Positions 1-10,104 of a DNA stretch of 64,000 nt are shown here, piece by piece. Origin of the DNA: Campylobacter sp. (lineage in GTDB: Bacteria > Campylobacterota > Campylobacteria > Campylobacterales > Campylobacteraceae); the NCBI GenBank assembly GCA_022775765.1, contig JALFKC010000032.1, forward strand, positions 1 through 64,000. The letters are read 5' to 3'. Within the stretch, counting starts at the first letter, position 1. Every line of letters begins with the position of its first letter. Made by a program: the position numbers and the translations under genes. The notes beneath the pieces were generated by a model that was given only the letters and a program-made list of their open reading frames with translations, searched no databases and was not told where the DNA came from.

Positions 1-33
1 TAAAACTAAATCTTTGATAAATTTTATACTCAT
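1..33 (-). CDS. possible start of a partial CDS running off the left edge (MSIKFIKDLVL...)
   Basis: Minus-strand ATG at 33..31 directly after ackA, open to the window edge; only about 11 codons visible. Confidence 0.3.
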   Translation of the reverse strand, partial: MSIKFIKDLVL

Positions 34-34
34 T

Positions 35-1231
35 TTACCCCTTTATAAGCTCTAAAATTTCCATTGCAATTGCTAGTTCTTCGTTGGTTGGGATTACCAT
101 CACAGTGGTTTTTGAGTTATCTTTTGAGACTACTCTAGCAGTTCTTAAGCTCTCATCGTTTTTAATGGCGTCGATATGTATGCCAAAATGCGTCAATTTG
201 TCGCACACATCCACTCTAAGTTTGGCTAAATTTTCCCCAACGCCAGCGGTGAAAATAAGTGCGTCGATATCACCCAAAATCGCACTATACGCCCCAACAT
301 ATTTGATAATCCTATAAATATACATATCATAAGCTAGCTTGCATAGTTCATCGCCATTTGCAATTCCATCTTGGACATGACGCATATCGCTATGTCCACA
401 AACTCCCAAAAGACCGCTTTTTTTGTTGAGTATTATATCAAGTTCGTGAAGTGTTTTTCCAGTTTGGTTGGCTAGATATTCTATTATTGCAGCGTCTAGA
501 TCTCCACTTCTTGTTCCCATTATAAGACCCTCAAGCGGGGTAAGCCCCATTGAGGTGTCTATGCATTTGCCGTTTTTGATAGCGCACATACTAACACCAT
601 TGCCGATATGAAGAGTTATGCAGGTAAAATTATCTATTTTTTTGCCAACTAACTCTGAGCCGATTTTGCTGATATATGAGTGAGAGGTGCCGTGAAAGCC
701 GTATTTTCTAACATGATATTTGGTGTAAAATTCATAAGGTAGGGCATACATATAGGCGTGTTTTGGCATACTTTGGTGAAAAACTGTGTCAAACACACCT
801 ATATTTGGCGTTTTAGGACTTAGCTTCATCATAGATCTAATGCCAGCTGCGTGACCTGGATTGTGAAGTGGGGCAAGTGGTGAGATACTTTCTATCATAT
901 CAACATCTTCTTTTGTTAGGATTTTAGAGTGTTTAAAGTATTCGCCACCATGAACTATCCTGTGACCTATCGCGTCAAGCTCGTCAAAACTAGCTATGAC
1001 GCCACTTTGTTTTAGCATATTACTCATCAATAAAATCGCCTCTTCGTGGTTTTTGATAGGCTGATTGATAAGATATTTTTCACCTGTGCTTTCTACTTTT
1101 AAATTTGCACTAGAGTGTGATGAGCCTATCTCTTCAATCAAGCCTGAAACCAAAAGCTCATGCTTGTTCATATCATAAAGTTTAAATTTAACCGAACTAC
1201 TGCCTGAGTTTAATATAAGAAATTTCATCAC
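35..1231 (-). CDS. ackA: acetate kinase
   Basis: Full-length ORF; acetate kinase motifs (LILNSGSSSVKFKLYD, VFDTVFHQSMP, YGFHGTSH, GLMGTRSGDLD-like). Confidence 0.97.
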   Translation of the reverse strand: MMKFLILNSGSSSVKFKLYDMNKHELLVSGLIEEIGSSHSSANLKVESTGEKYLINQPIKNHEEAILLMSNMLKQSGVIASFDELDAIGHRIVHGGEYFKHSKILTKEDVDMIESISPLAPLHNPGHAAGIRSMMKLSPKTPNIGVFDTVFHQSMPKHAYMYALPYEFYTKYHVRKYGFHGTSHSYISKIGSELVGKKIDNFTCITLHIGNGVSMCAIKNGKCIDTSMGLTPLEGLIMGTRSGDLDAAIIEYLANQTGKTLHELDIILNKKSGLLGVCGHSDMRHVQDGIANGDELCKLAYDMYIYRIIKYVGAYSAILGDIDALIFTAGVGENLAKLRVDVCDKLTHFGIHIDAIKNDESLRTARVVSKDNSKTTVMVIPTNEELAIAMEILELIKG

Positions 1232-2634
1232 TCCCCCTTAGCTTGAATTGCTGTTAATAAAACGGTATTGACTATATCTTCAACCAAGCACCCTCTACTT
1301 AGGTCATTTATAGGTTTATTGAGTCCTTGAAGCACTGGCCCTATTGCTACCCCACCAGCTAACCTTTGGGCTGCTTTGTAGCAGATGTTTCCTGCGTTTA
1401 GATCTGGGAAAATATAGACATTTGCCTTGCCTGCGACTTTTGAGTTTGGCATTTTGAGTTTGGCGACTTTTTGATTATAGGCTGCGTCAAATTGAAGTGG
1501 TCCATCTACGCTTTCGCCTAGAGTTTGCTTTGCTAGAAGTGTGGCATTTTTGATTTTATCTACACTTTCGCCACATCCACTACTACCACTTGAGTAGCTA
1601 AGCATAGCAACCCTTGGCTCAAGCCCAAAGTTTTTGGCAGTTTTTGCACTGCTTATTGCTATATCGCTTAGCTGTTTTTCATCTGGGTTAGGAAGTAGTG
1701 CACAATCTGCAAAAATTAGCATCTCTTTGTCAAAGCACATTAAAAACGCCCCACTTACTGTGGTGATACCTGGCTTTGTTTTGATGATTTGAAGTGCTGG
1801 GCGAATTGTCTCAGCAGTGGTTGTAGTAGCCCCGCACACCATCCCATCAGCTAAATTTTTATGCACCATCATTGTAGCAAAATAGACTCTATCTCTGACT
1901 AAAGCTTTAGCTTTATCTAGGCTTAGCCCTTTTGATTTTCTAAGCTCAAAAAGCTCATCTGCAAACTCATCCAAAAACTCACTTTTTGTGTGGTTTATAA
2001 ATTTAACTCTGTTTAGATTTGGCAAATTTAGCTCACTAGCCTGCTTTAAAATTTCGTCACTATCGCCAAGAAGAGTTAAATTTACACTGCCACTTTCAAG
2101 CAAAATATCGCACGCTCTTAAAACTCTCTCATCTTCACTTTCTGGTAAAATGATATTTTTGTGGCTACTTTTTGCTAGATTAAAAAGCCTATTTTCAAAG
2201 GCTAGCGGAGTGATAATGTGGCTTTTGAAATTTTTGATATTATCTAAAATTTCAGCTAAATTTGAGCTATCTTGCTTTAAATTTCCAACCCAAAGTTCTA
2301 ATAAATTCTGAGTTTCAAAGAGAAAATTTAACCCATTAATCTCTTCATCGTTACAAATTGTAACTATTGGTAAATTTAAGTTTTTTGCAATCTCTAAATT
2401 CAAACCATATAAAATTTCGTTTTCAAAGCCTAAAACTACCATAAATTCACCATTTAAGTCTGTTTGATTTGCTTTTTTTAAGATATTTTTTATAAATTTA
2501 TCTTTATTAAAATCAAAATCTTCTAAAGTTAAATTTATCTCACAAATTTTGTCAAAATTTTCACTTAAATTTTGCTTAAACTTCCCTAAATCAGTGTTTT
2601 TATAGAGTAAAAATACCCCTTTTTTATCTCTCAT
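1228..2634 (-). CDS. pta: phosphate acetyltransferase
   Basis: PTA domain (ILPESEDERVLRAC, SYSSGSSGCGESVDKIKNA, FPDLNAGNICYKAAQRLAG); 4-bp overlap with ackA. Confidence 0.95.
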   Translation of the reverse strand: MRDKKGVFLLYKNTDLGKFKQNLSENFDKICEINLTLEDFDFNKDKFIKNILKKANQTDLNGEFMVVLGFENEILYGLNLEIAKNLNLPIVTICNDEEINGLNFLFETQNLLELWVGNLKQDSSNLAEILDNIKNFKSHIITPLAFENRLFNLAKSSHKNIILPESEDERVLRACDILLESGSVNLTLLGDSDEILKQASELNLPNLNRVKFINHTKSEFLDEFADELFELRKSKGLSLDKAKALVRDRVYFATMMVHKNLADGMVCGATTTTAETIRPALQIIKTKPGITTVSGAFLMCFDKEMLIFADCALLPNPDEKQLSDIAISSAKTAKNFGLEPRVAMLSYSSGSSGCGESVDKIKNATLLAKQTLGESVDGPLQFDAAYNQKVAKLKMPNSKVAGKANVYIFPDLNAGNICYKAAQRLAGGVAIGPVLQGLNKPINDLSRGCLVEDIVNTVLLTAIQAKGE

Positions 2635-2740
2635 AGCTCTCTCCTAAATAAAACTTTATATGTTATTATAGTGATTTTATCTCTAAATTTGCAAAATTTT
2701 CGTATTATCTTTAAAAAACAATTTTAATTTAAACTCACAT

Positions 2741-2750
2741 TATGTATAAT
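2741..2750 (+). promoter_or_regulatory. putative sigma70 -10 element (TATAAT) upstream of ilvB
   Basis: TATGTATAAT about 30 bp upstream of the ilvB ATG in the divergent pta/ilvB spacer; visual match only. Confidence 0.4.
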
Positions 2751-2781
2751 TGTAAAATTTATATTTAAGAGGTTAAGCATT

Positions 2782-4461
2782 ATGAGTAAAATCAATGGCT
2801 CAAGAATGATAATTGAAGCTATTCACAAAGAGGGAATTGATACGGTTTTTGGATATCCAGGTGGTGCAGCACTCAATATTTTTGATGAAATTTATAAACA
2901 AGATTATTTTAAAACTATTCTTACTCGCCACGAACAAGCTGCTATCCACGCAGCTGATGGATACGCTAGGGCTAGTGGCAAAGTTGGTGTGGCTATAGTA
3001 ACAAGTGGCCCCGGTTTTACCAATGCTGTCACAGGGCTAGCCACAGCGTATATGGACTCAATTCCGATGGTATTAATTAGCGGACAAGTGGCAAATTCAT
3101 TGATTGGAACTGACGCGTTTCAAGAAATAGACGCGGTTGGAATCTCAAGACCTTGCGTAAAACACAACTATCTAGTAAAAGATATCGCTGATTTACCACG
3201 AATTTTAAAAGAGGCGTTTTACATAGCAAAGAGTGGTCGCCCAGGTCCTGTGCATATCGATATTCCTAAAGATATCAGTGCGGCACTTGGCGAGTTTGAG
3301 TATCCAAAAGAGATAGCGATGAAAACCTACAAACCAACCTACAAAGGCAACTCAAAACAGATCAAAAAGATATCTGAGCTTATTTTTGAGTCTAAAAAAC
3401 CGCTTCTTTATATAGGTGGCGGTGCGATAAATGCTAGTGAGATTATAAGAGAGTTTTTGGATTATACAGACATTCCATCGGTTGCTACTTTAATGGGGCT
3501 TGGCATAGTCTCAAGTGAAAATAAAAACTATCTTGGTATGGTTGGAATGCACGGCAAATACGCAGCAAATATGGCGATGAGTGAGAGTGATCTCATAATT
3601 GCCTGTGGGGCTAGGTTTGATGATAGGGTTACAGGTAAGCTCAGTGAGTTTGGCAAAAATGCTAAAATTGTGCATATTGATATCGATCCAAGCTCTATTT
3701 CTAAGATAGTAGAAGCTCACTATCCAGTTGTGGGGGACGCTAAATTTGTGATGGAAAAACTACTCGAGTTTGTCAAAAAAGAGAACTCAGAGCTTGATTT
3801 TTCGCAGTGGCTTGAAATTATTAAAAACTATGACAAAATTTATCCACTTAGCTACAATGATAGTGATGAGATTTTAAAACCTCAATGGGTTATAACTGAA
3901 ACTGCCAAAATAGTCGGAAGTGACGCTGTAATTTCTACTGATGTTGGGCAACATCAGATGTGGGTGGCACAATTTTATCCGTTTAAAAATCCACGAACTT
4001 TGCTTACAAGTGGCGGACTAGGAACTATGGGATATGGCTTTCCTGCGGCTATTGGGGCTAAATTTGCTAAACTAAATGAGACGGTTATAAACTTTACCGG
4101 CGATGGGTCAATATTGATGAATATCCAAGAGCTTCAAACAGCCGTAGAAAATGGTGCTGCTGTGATAAATATCATCTTAAACAACAACTATCTTGGTATG
4201 GTTAGGCAGTGGCAAAGTCTATTTTATGAAGAGAGATTTTCGCTAACCGATCTTAGCAAACAGCCCGATTTTGTAAAAATCGCTGAAGGATTTGGTGCTA
4301 GAGGTAGAGTTATAAAAACCAAAGATGAGTTTAAAAGCACTCTAAAAGAGGCGATTGGCTCAAATGAGACTTGGTTTTTGGATGTTAGAATAGATAGAAT
4401 GGAAAATGTCATACCGATGGTGCCAGCTGGTGGGGCATTATACAATATGATATTAAAGTGA
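2782..4461 (+). CDS. ilvB: acetolactate synthase large subunit
   Basis: ThDP-enzyme motifs (FGYPGGAALNIFDE, TSGPGFTNAVTG, GDGSILMNIQELQTA). Confidence 0.96.
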   Translation: MSKINGSRMIIEAIHKEGIDTVFGYPGGAALNIFDEIYKQDYFKTILTRHEQAAIHAADGYARASGKVGVAIVTSGPGFTNAVTGLATAYMDSIPMVLISGQVANSLIGTDAFQEIDAVGISRPCVKHNYLVKDIADLPRILKEAFYIAKSGRPGPVHIDIPKDISAALGEFEYPKEIAMKTYKPTYKGNSKQIKKISELIFESKKPLLYIGGGAINASEIIREFLDYTDIPSVATLMGLGIVSSENKNYLGMVGMHGKYAANMAMSESDLIIACGARFDDRVTGKLSEFGKNAKIVHIDIDPSSISKIVEAHYPVVGDAKFVMEKLLEFVKKENSELDFSQWLEIIKNYDKIYPLSYNDSDEILKPQWVITETAKIVGSDAVISTDVGQHQMWVAQFYPFKNPRTLLTSGGLGTMGYGFPAAIGAKFAKLNETVINFTGDGSILMNIQELQTAVENGAAVINIILNNNYLGMVRQWQSLFYEERFSLTDLSKQPDFVKIAEGFGARGRVIKTKDEFKSTLKEAIGSNETWFLDVRIDRMENVIPMVPAGGALYNMILK

Positions 4462-4476
4462 AAGTAGGGTAGTAGG

Positions 4477-4941
4477 ATGGAAAGAAGAATAATATCAGTA
4501 ATAGTTCTAAACGAACACGGGGTTTTATCAAGAATTTCAGGGCTTTTTGCAGGGCGTGGATATAATATCGACTCTCTTACAGTTGCACCGATACCAGAGA
4601 CTGAACTTTCAAGGGTGAGCATCATTACAAAAGGCGACAAAAAGGTGCTTGAACAGATTGTCAAGCAGCTTCACAAACTTATACCAACTTATAAGGTTAT
4701 AGAAGATGCAAATTTTGTAGAAAAAGAGATGGTGCTAATCAAAATCCCACTTTCTGAAAATCTCTCAGGTCTTGACGCAGTGCTTAAATCATACAATGGA
4801 AGTATCGCAAATAGCGATGACAAAATGCTTATGATTATGGCTTGTGATGACGCAAATAGAATGGATGGCTTTATAAAAACGATGAAAAAATACTCCCCGA
4901 TTGATATAGTTAGAAGCGGTTCAGTAGTAATGGAGATATGA
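4477..4941 (+). CDS. ilvH: acetolactate synthase small (regulatory) subunit
   Basis: ACT-domain protein following ilvB ([27 protein letters not shown]). Confidence 0.95.
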   Translation: MERRIISVIVLNEHGVLSRISGLFAGRGYNIDSLTVAPIPETELSRVSIITKGDKKVLEQIVKQLHKLIPTYKVIEDANFVEKEMVLIKIPLSENLSGLDAVLKSYNGSIANSDDKMLMIMACDDANRMDGFIKTMKKYSPIDIVRSGSVVMEI

Positions 4942-5894
4942 TGAAATTAAAAGAGATTTTAAAATATACAGAAGTTAGTTTTGATGATAAATTTGGTGAG
5001 TTTGAAATATCGGCTATTAGTAGCCTAGCTCACGCTACTAAAACTGAGTTAAGCTACTGTGATAGTGACAAAAATACTCATCTTTTAAGTTCGTCAAAAG
5101 CTGGGGCTATTATAGTCAAAGATTCTCACAAAGCACTCGTGCCTAAAAACTCAGTCGCCATAATATCTGCAAATCCTCATCTAAGTTTTGCAAAACTTAG
5201 CAAAGCTTTTGCTAAGCCACTTTTTAGAGATGGCAAGAGTGTTGTAGATGAGAGCACAAATGTTATGCCAAATGCGTTCATTGGAAATGCAAGCAAAATA
5301 GGTGCAGGGTGCGTGATAATGAGTGGGGCGTATATTGGTGATAATGTAACTATTGGAAATGACTGCATAATCTATCCAAATGCCGTGATTTACAACGACA
5401 CCATAATTGGCAATGGCTGCATAATTCACGCAAATGCGGTTATTGGAAGTGATGGTTTTGGCTACGCCCACACTAATACTGGTGAGCATATTAAAATTTA
5501 TCACAACGGTAGTGTTATACTTGAAGATTTTGTTGAGATTGGGGCGTGCTCGACGATAGATAGAGGGGTGTTTGATCCAACTATCATCAAAAAAGGCACA
5601 AAAATAGACAATCTAGTCCAAATAGGTCATAACTGCGAACTTGGTGCGAATTGTCTAATTGTCTCACAAACTGGGCTTGCTGGTTCAACTAAACTTGGAC
5701 GCAATGTCGTAATGGGCGGACAAAGTGGAAGTGCAGGGCATGTTGAAGTTGGGGATTTTGCACAAATTGCCGCAAGAGGTGGTGTTAGCAAAAATTTACA
5801 AGGGGCAAAAAATTACGCAGGACACCCTATAGTGGAACTAAAAGACTGGCTAAAACTTCACGCTAAGATTGCTAAATTTTTTAAAAATAATTAA
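4938..5894 (+). CDS. lpxD: UDP-3-O-acylglucosamine N-acyltransferase
   Basis: Hexapeptide-repeat acyltransferase with LpxD features ([29 protein letters not shown]). Confidence 0.94.
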   Translation: MMKLKEILKYTEVSFDDKFGEFEISAISSLAHATKTELSYCDSDKNTHLLSSSKAGAIIVKDSHKALVPKNSVAIISANPHLSFAKLSKAFAKPLFRDGKSVVDESTNVMPNAFIGNASKIGAGCVIMSGAYIGDNVTIGNDCIIYPNAVIYNDTIIGNGCIIHANAVIGSDGFGYAHTNTGEHIKIYHNGSVILEDFVEIGACSTIDRGVFDPTIIKKGTKIDNLVQIGHNCELGANCLIVSQTGLAGSTKLGRNVVMGGQSGSAGHVEVGDFAQIAARGGVSKNLQGAKNYAGHPIVELKDWLKLHAKIAKFFKNN

Positions 5895-5905
5895 AGGGAT
5901 AGAAA

Positions 5906-6049
5906 TTGAGAAATGCTTTTATATGTGCTTTGGTTGGAGGATTGATTGGTTATTATTTGGTTGGTGATACATTTTCTAACTATATCAGCAGGGAAAATAT
6001 CACTATAATTGCTGCGATTTGTGGCGGACTTTTAGGATTTACTCATTAA
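5906..6049 (+). CDS. small hydrophobic Gly-rich protein, 47 aa (MRNAFICALVGGLIGYYLVGDTFSNYISRENITIIAAICGGLLGFTH)
   Basis: TTG-start ORF 11 bp after lpxD; two predicted hydrophobic segments; below the length cut-off of the ORF track. Confidence 0.5.
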   Translation: MRNAFICALVGGLIGYYLVGDTFSNYISRENITIIAAICGGLLGFTH

Positions 6050-7395
6050 CTCCGAATGAGTAAATCTATTGGTTTGTTGAGATATTAATATTTTGGTACT
6101 ACTTAATTTTATGATATTTAATTGATAGATTATATTAGTTATTTGTTTGTTATATTATCTTGCAATAGTTCAAATTTAGCTAAGTGATTTTGTATTTACA
6201 AACTCTACTTAAAAGGGAAAATTAAGAATATTGTTTTTTGAAATATTGCTATGAAGAGATAATTTTATGACAACAATAAATTTATAAATGCTGTTTTAAA
6301 ATGAGTAAAATTTCAAAAAAGTTAATCCACCAACAATTTTATATTTTTTATTGACAGCAATTTTATCAGACAATGTAGCAGATAATAATCAATTTTTCCT
6401 TAACTCTTTAAATCATACGAGAGATTTATTCCCAAATATATAATACTTAGTTCTCATCAAAAAACCACTGAATTTTATATGGCTTTTGTGTGGATTTTAG
6501 AAATAATTTATATTTTTATAAATTTTGTTTCTATGATTCATATGTATAAATTTAAGCTTTTTGACAAATCAGTAAATTTAGTATCAAATGAAAAATACAT
6601 ATTTGTTTAATTTTTATGTTGATTTTAACAAATTTATTTTTAAACAATATTACTATAAGATGTAAAGATAGTATAATAAAAACCACTTTGAGTTCAAATT
6701 TGATATTTGGTTGTACATAGCTATTCTTCAATTTTTAGTTGATATAAGCACATTTATTTTGGTAGTTGGAATTTTTACTATGGTTTTTAAATTAAGGAAA
6801 AACAGTGAAAAAAGATAGTAAATATACAAATAATTTAAATATGCTATCAAATAAAATCATCTTTTTTCCAGGTTGTTTTTACTACCGCCGTTAATGGTAT
6901 TTATAGTGCCAGATATATCCTTGATAGATGTGAAATTTGTCTAAATTTTACAAATTTTATGAAGCATTATTTTATAAGCATATCTATTTTTAAAAGTGCA
7001 AGTATATACCACAAGTCAAAGCTTTTTATAGCTCATTTATGTGGATTTGGACTTTTGCCACTTCTATTTTTATAACTTGGGTTTTATAGGTAGAATGCAA
7101 AAACTGAATTTAAATCAAATATATCATTAAAAGCAATATGTTTGATATTGTTATTTATATTTTCCTATCGGTATGGAAAATCTGACCAATAACATTGTAA
7201 AAGATGCTTGGGTAAGTGAAAGTAGAAGATTTAAAGTAGATATGTGAAGCAAAAAAGATATGCTACTTTATCTAGGCATTTTGCATAGCACAATATCAAC
7301 TGTTTTACCAATATCTGTCTTAATTGTAATGGAAATTATTAATAAATCAAAAAGCTTAAGTTCGCACAGCCACAAACTTAAGCTGAATTATAAAA

Positions 7396-8142
7396 TCAAT
7401 CTTTTTTATAATCTCTACCAGAAACTACATACTCATCAGGATTCCATGGGGCGTCTCTGTAGTATTGCTCATCGCCCAAAAACTTAGTCAAAGTATTTTT
7501 GAAAGCTTTTAGGTGTTTGGTGTCTCTTGGCGAGCCATTTACAATGTCTTCATAAGCATAAATTCTACCATATAGATCATTTGTAGCTTGATCGTCGATG
7601 ACAATCCTACCAAAATCAAGGCTTGCACCGATATAAAGACCGGTTACTGAACCAGGAGTTATCGCCCACGCAGTAAGTTCAGGCAGATCTGTCACAGCCC
7701 CAGCAGTTCCACCGCCTTGATTGCCTATTGAGCCTACAGCATTCACACCTACAAAATCTTTGCCTTCAAAAATCCCACTAAACGACTCTGAGGTATTAAA
7801 AAATATGATAATATCACTACTTGCGATACCAACTTGCGGACCTGCACCAAATGAGCGGTATTTGATCACAAATGGATTGCTCCAATTGCCATATTCATCT
7901 TTGATGCTTAGGGTGCCTCTTGCACTGCTAAAAGATGCTATAGCACCAACTTTGGTTACATTTGTGATGATGGCTACAGCTTTTGCTCGCTTGATAAGAT
8001 CTGCAGAAACTGATCTGTTGTTGTCAAATGCAAATGCCTTAACTGTATTCATACTATCATAAAGACGCTGATTTTGAGTGATATCAGCATTTGCAAACAT
8101 ACCTATGGTTAGCATACAAACAGCAAGTAAAAATTTTCTCAT
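7396..8142 (-). CDS. SYLF (Ysc84-like lipid-binding) domain protein, signal peptide
   Basis: Signal peptide then SYLF-like core (AKAVAIITNVTKVGAIASFSSARGTL..., GPQVGIASSDIIIFFNT). Confidence 0.75.
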   Translation of the reverse strand: MRKFLLAVCMLTIGMFANADITQNQRLYDSMNTVKAFAFDNNRSVSADLIKRAKAVAIITNVTKVGAIASFSSARGTLSIKDEYGNWSNPFVIKYRSFGAGPQVGIASSDIIIFFNTSESFSGIFEGKDFVGVNAVGSIGNQGGGTAGAVTDLPELTAWAITPGSVTGLYIGASLDFGRIVIDDQATNDLYGRIYAYEDIVNGSPRDTKHLKAFKNTLTKFLGDEQYYRDAPWNPDEYVVSGRDYKKD

Positions 8143-8269
8143 GTTTATCCTTAAAAAATGATATTTTGTTATTATAGCACTATTTTTGCTTTATATTTGG
8201 TAAAATTATCCATTTTTAAATAAATTTATTGTAAATTTATCAAAATTTACAAATTTTACGGGGATTTAA

Positions 8270-9103
8270 ATGCTAAAAATGAGTTTTAAGAGAATTTTTA
8301 TAGTATTGTTTATGATAAATTTAGCCTTTAGTGATGAGTTTATAACAAATGGTGATGTTGAAATTTTGAGTATTGATAGTGAATTTGCAGGTGAGCTTAA
8401 AGTTGATGATAAAAAGGCCTTGTGGCTTACAAATCCATCCAATCCTAACCAAAAAATTGCCATTATTAAGGCAAATTATAGAGCAAATAGTGATATAGTT
8501 GTAGAGCATAAATTTAGTGGCGAAGTGTGGCAAGAGCGGTTTAAAATCAAAAAAGGCGATTACAAAAAAGAGCAAATCACAGTCTCTAGCTCAAAAGTTA
8601 ATCCACCCAAAGAAGTAAGTGAGCGAATCAAAAAAGAGTATGAGGAAGCCAACGCAATATATGCAAAAACCACCCCGAATTTGCTTTTTAATTCACCATT
8701 TATCTTGCCTCTAAACTCTCATATCACCTCAAGCTTTGGCAATGCAAGGCTGTTTAATAATTCACTTAAAAGCTACCACTCTGGCACGGATTTTAGGGCC
8801 GCTATAGGCACCAAAATATCAGCTTCAAATGATGGCGTGGTGGTGATTGCAAAAGATAGATATTATGCTGGAAACTCGGTTGTAATCAACCACGGCGGTG
8901 GAATTTATTCACAGTATTATCATCTAAGCAAGCTTTTTGTGAAGGTTGGCGATAGTGTTAAAAAAGGGGATATTATAGGGTTAAGTGGCGATACTGGAAG
9001 GGTAAGCGGGGCACATTTACACTATGGAATTGCGATAAATGGGGTGAGTGTGGATCCGCTTAGCTTTACCAAAAAGATAAATTTTGCACTTTTTGGTGAG
9101 TAA
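8270..9103 (+). CDS. M23 family metallopeptidase (LytM-type, peptidoglycan)
   Basis: SYHSGTDFRAAIGTKISASNDGVVV, NHGGGIYSQYYHL, SGAHLHYGI zinc-peptidase motifs; N-terminal signal. Confidence 0.9.
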   Translation: MLKMSFKRIFIVLFMINLAFSDEFITNGDVEILSIDSEFAGELKVDDKKALWLTNPSNPNQKIAIIKANYRANSDIVVEHKFSGEVWQERFKIKKGDYKKEQITVSSSKVNPPKEVSERIKKEYEEANAIYAKTTPNLLFNSPFILPLNSHITSSFGNARLFNNSLKSYHSGTDFRAAIGTKISASNDGVVVIAKDRYYAGNSVVINHGGGIYSQYYHLSKLFVKVGDSVKKGDIIGLSGDTGRVSGAHLHYGIAINGVSVDPLSFTKKINFALFGE

Positions 9104-9199
9104 ATTTAAGGAAAATTGAGCGAATTTTAACTATAAATTTGCTAAATTTAACGACAAATTCACAACCTAAATATATTATATAGATCTAAAGGAGAAAAT

Positions 9200-9439
9200 T
9201 TGAAAAAAATAGCTATGGTTTTAGTGATTTTGATAGGGGCTTTAGTAGCAGGCAAAATTGATGAACAAAATAGTTGCGATGATTTAAATGCTGATAGCTG
9301 CGTAGTAGATATGAGTAAGTTTGGACTATTTAATAGTTTTGATAGCAATTCAACTAAATTTACACCAAATTTAGATATAAATTCCACTCAAAGTAGCGAT
9401 GACTGCTTTAGTGGCGGTGAAATTTGCAAGGTTAAATGA
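9200..9439 (+). CDS. small secreted Cys-containing protein, 79 aa
   Basis: RBS (aaggag), signal peptide MKKIAMVLVILIGALVAG, four Cys in the mature part; overlaps next gene by ATGA. Confidence 0.7.
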   Translation: MKKIAMVLVILIGALVAGKIDEQNSCDDLNADSCVVDMSKFGLFNSFDSNSTKFTPNLDINSTQSSDDCFSGGEICKVK

Positions 9440-10104
9440 GTGTTATGAGTAAAATTTTGCTACTTGAAGATGACGAAACTCTTGGCGAGATAATAAGTGA
9501 TTATCTAATTAGCAAATCCCACGAATGCACGCTTTGCAAAGAGTATGAAAAAGCCCTGGATTTAGCGTATGAGCTGAATTTTGACCTTTGGATATTTGAT
9601 GTTAAGATAATTGGTGGCAGTGGCTTTGAGCTTTTAAAAGAGTTAAGGCAAAGTGGCAAGGACACCCCTTGTATATTTACAACATCTTTAAACTCTGTAG
9701 ATGACCTAAATAAGGGATTTTTGAGTGGTTGTGATGATTATTTAAAAAAGCCATTTGAGTTAAAAGAGCTAATTATTAGGGCTGAGAATTTAATCAAAAG
9801 AAGCTATCAAAATCATCATCAAATGATAAAAATTGATGAAATTTACAGCTTTGATGTGTTTGAAAAAACCCTTTTTGAAAACGGTGAAGTAGCAAATTTA
9901 TCCAACAAAGAGAGCATTTTGCTAGCACTTCTTTTGAAAAATACAAATAAAATTGTCACTAGAGATGAGATTTATTCCACACTTTGGGATTATAGTCAAA
10001 CCCCAAGCGAATTAAGTCTAAGAGTTTATATTAAAAATCTTAGAAAATATCTAGGCGAAAAAATCCAAAGTGTTCCAAAAATAGGTTATAAAATCGTATG
10101 TTAA
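9436..10104 (+). CDS. OmpR-family response regulator
   Basis: REC domain (LLEDDETLGEIISDYL, IFDVKIIGGSGFELLKEL) plus winged-helix C-terminus. Confidence 0.93.
   Translation: MSVMSKILLLEDDETLGEIISDYLISKSHECTLCKEYEKALDLAYELNFDLWIFDVKIIGGSGFELLKELRQSGKDTPCIFTTSLNSVDDLNKGFLSGCDDYLKKPFELKELIIRAENLIKRSYQNHHQMIKIDEIYSFDVFEKTLFENGEVANLSNKESILLALLLKNTNKIVTRDEIYSTLWDYSQTPSELSLRVYIKNLRKYLGEKIQSVPKIGYKIVC

Noticed and set aside
84-317. Plus-strand ORF opposite ackA
   Set aside because: Antisense to a confidently identified gene, no start context or family; the same applies to other antisense ORFs such as 1988-2311, 4224-4664, 12736-13050 and 26579-26977.
7260-7487. 75-aa ORF overlapping the 3' end of the SYLF gene
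   Set aside because: Runs from the decayed region into the antisense of a real gene; no recognisable domain.
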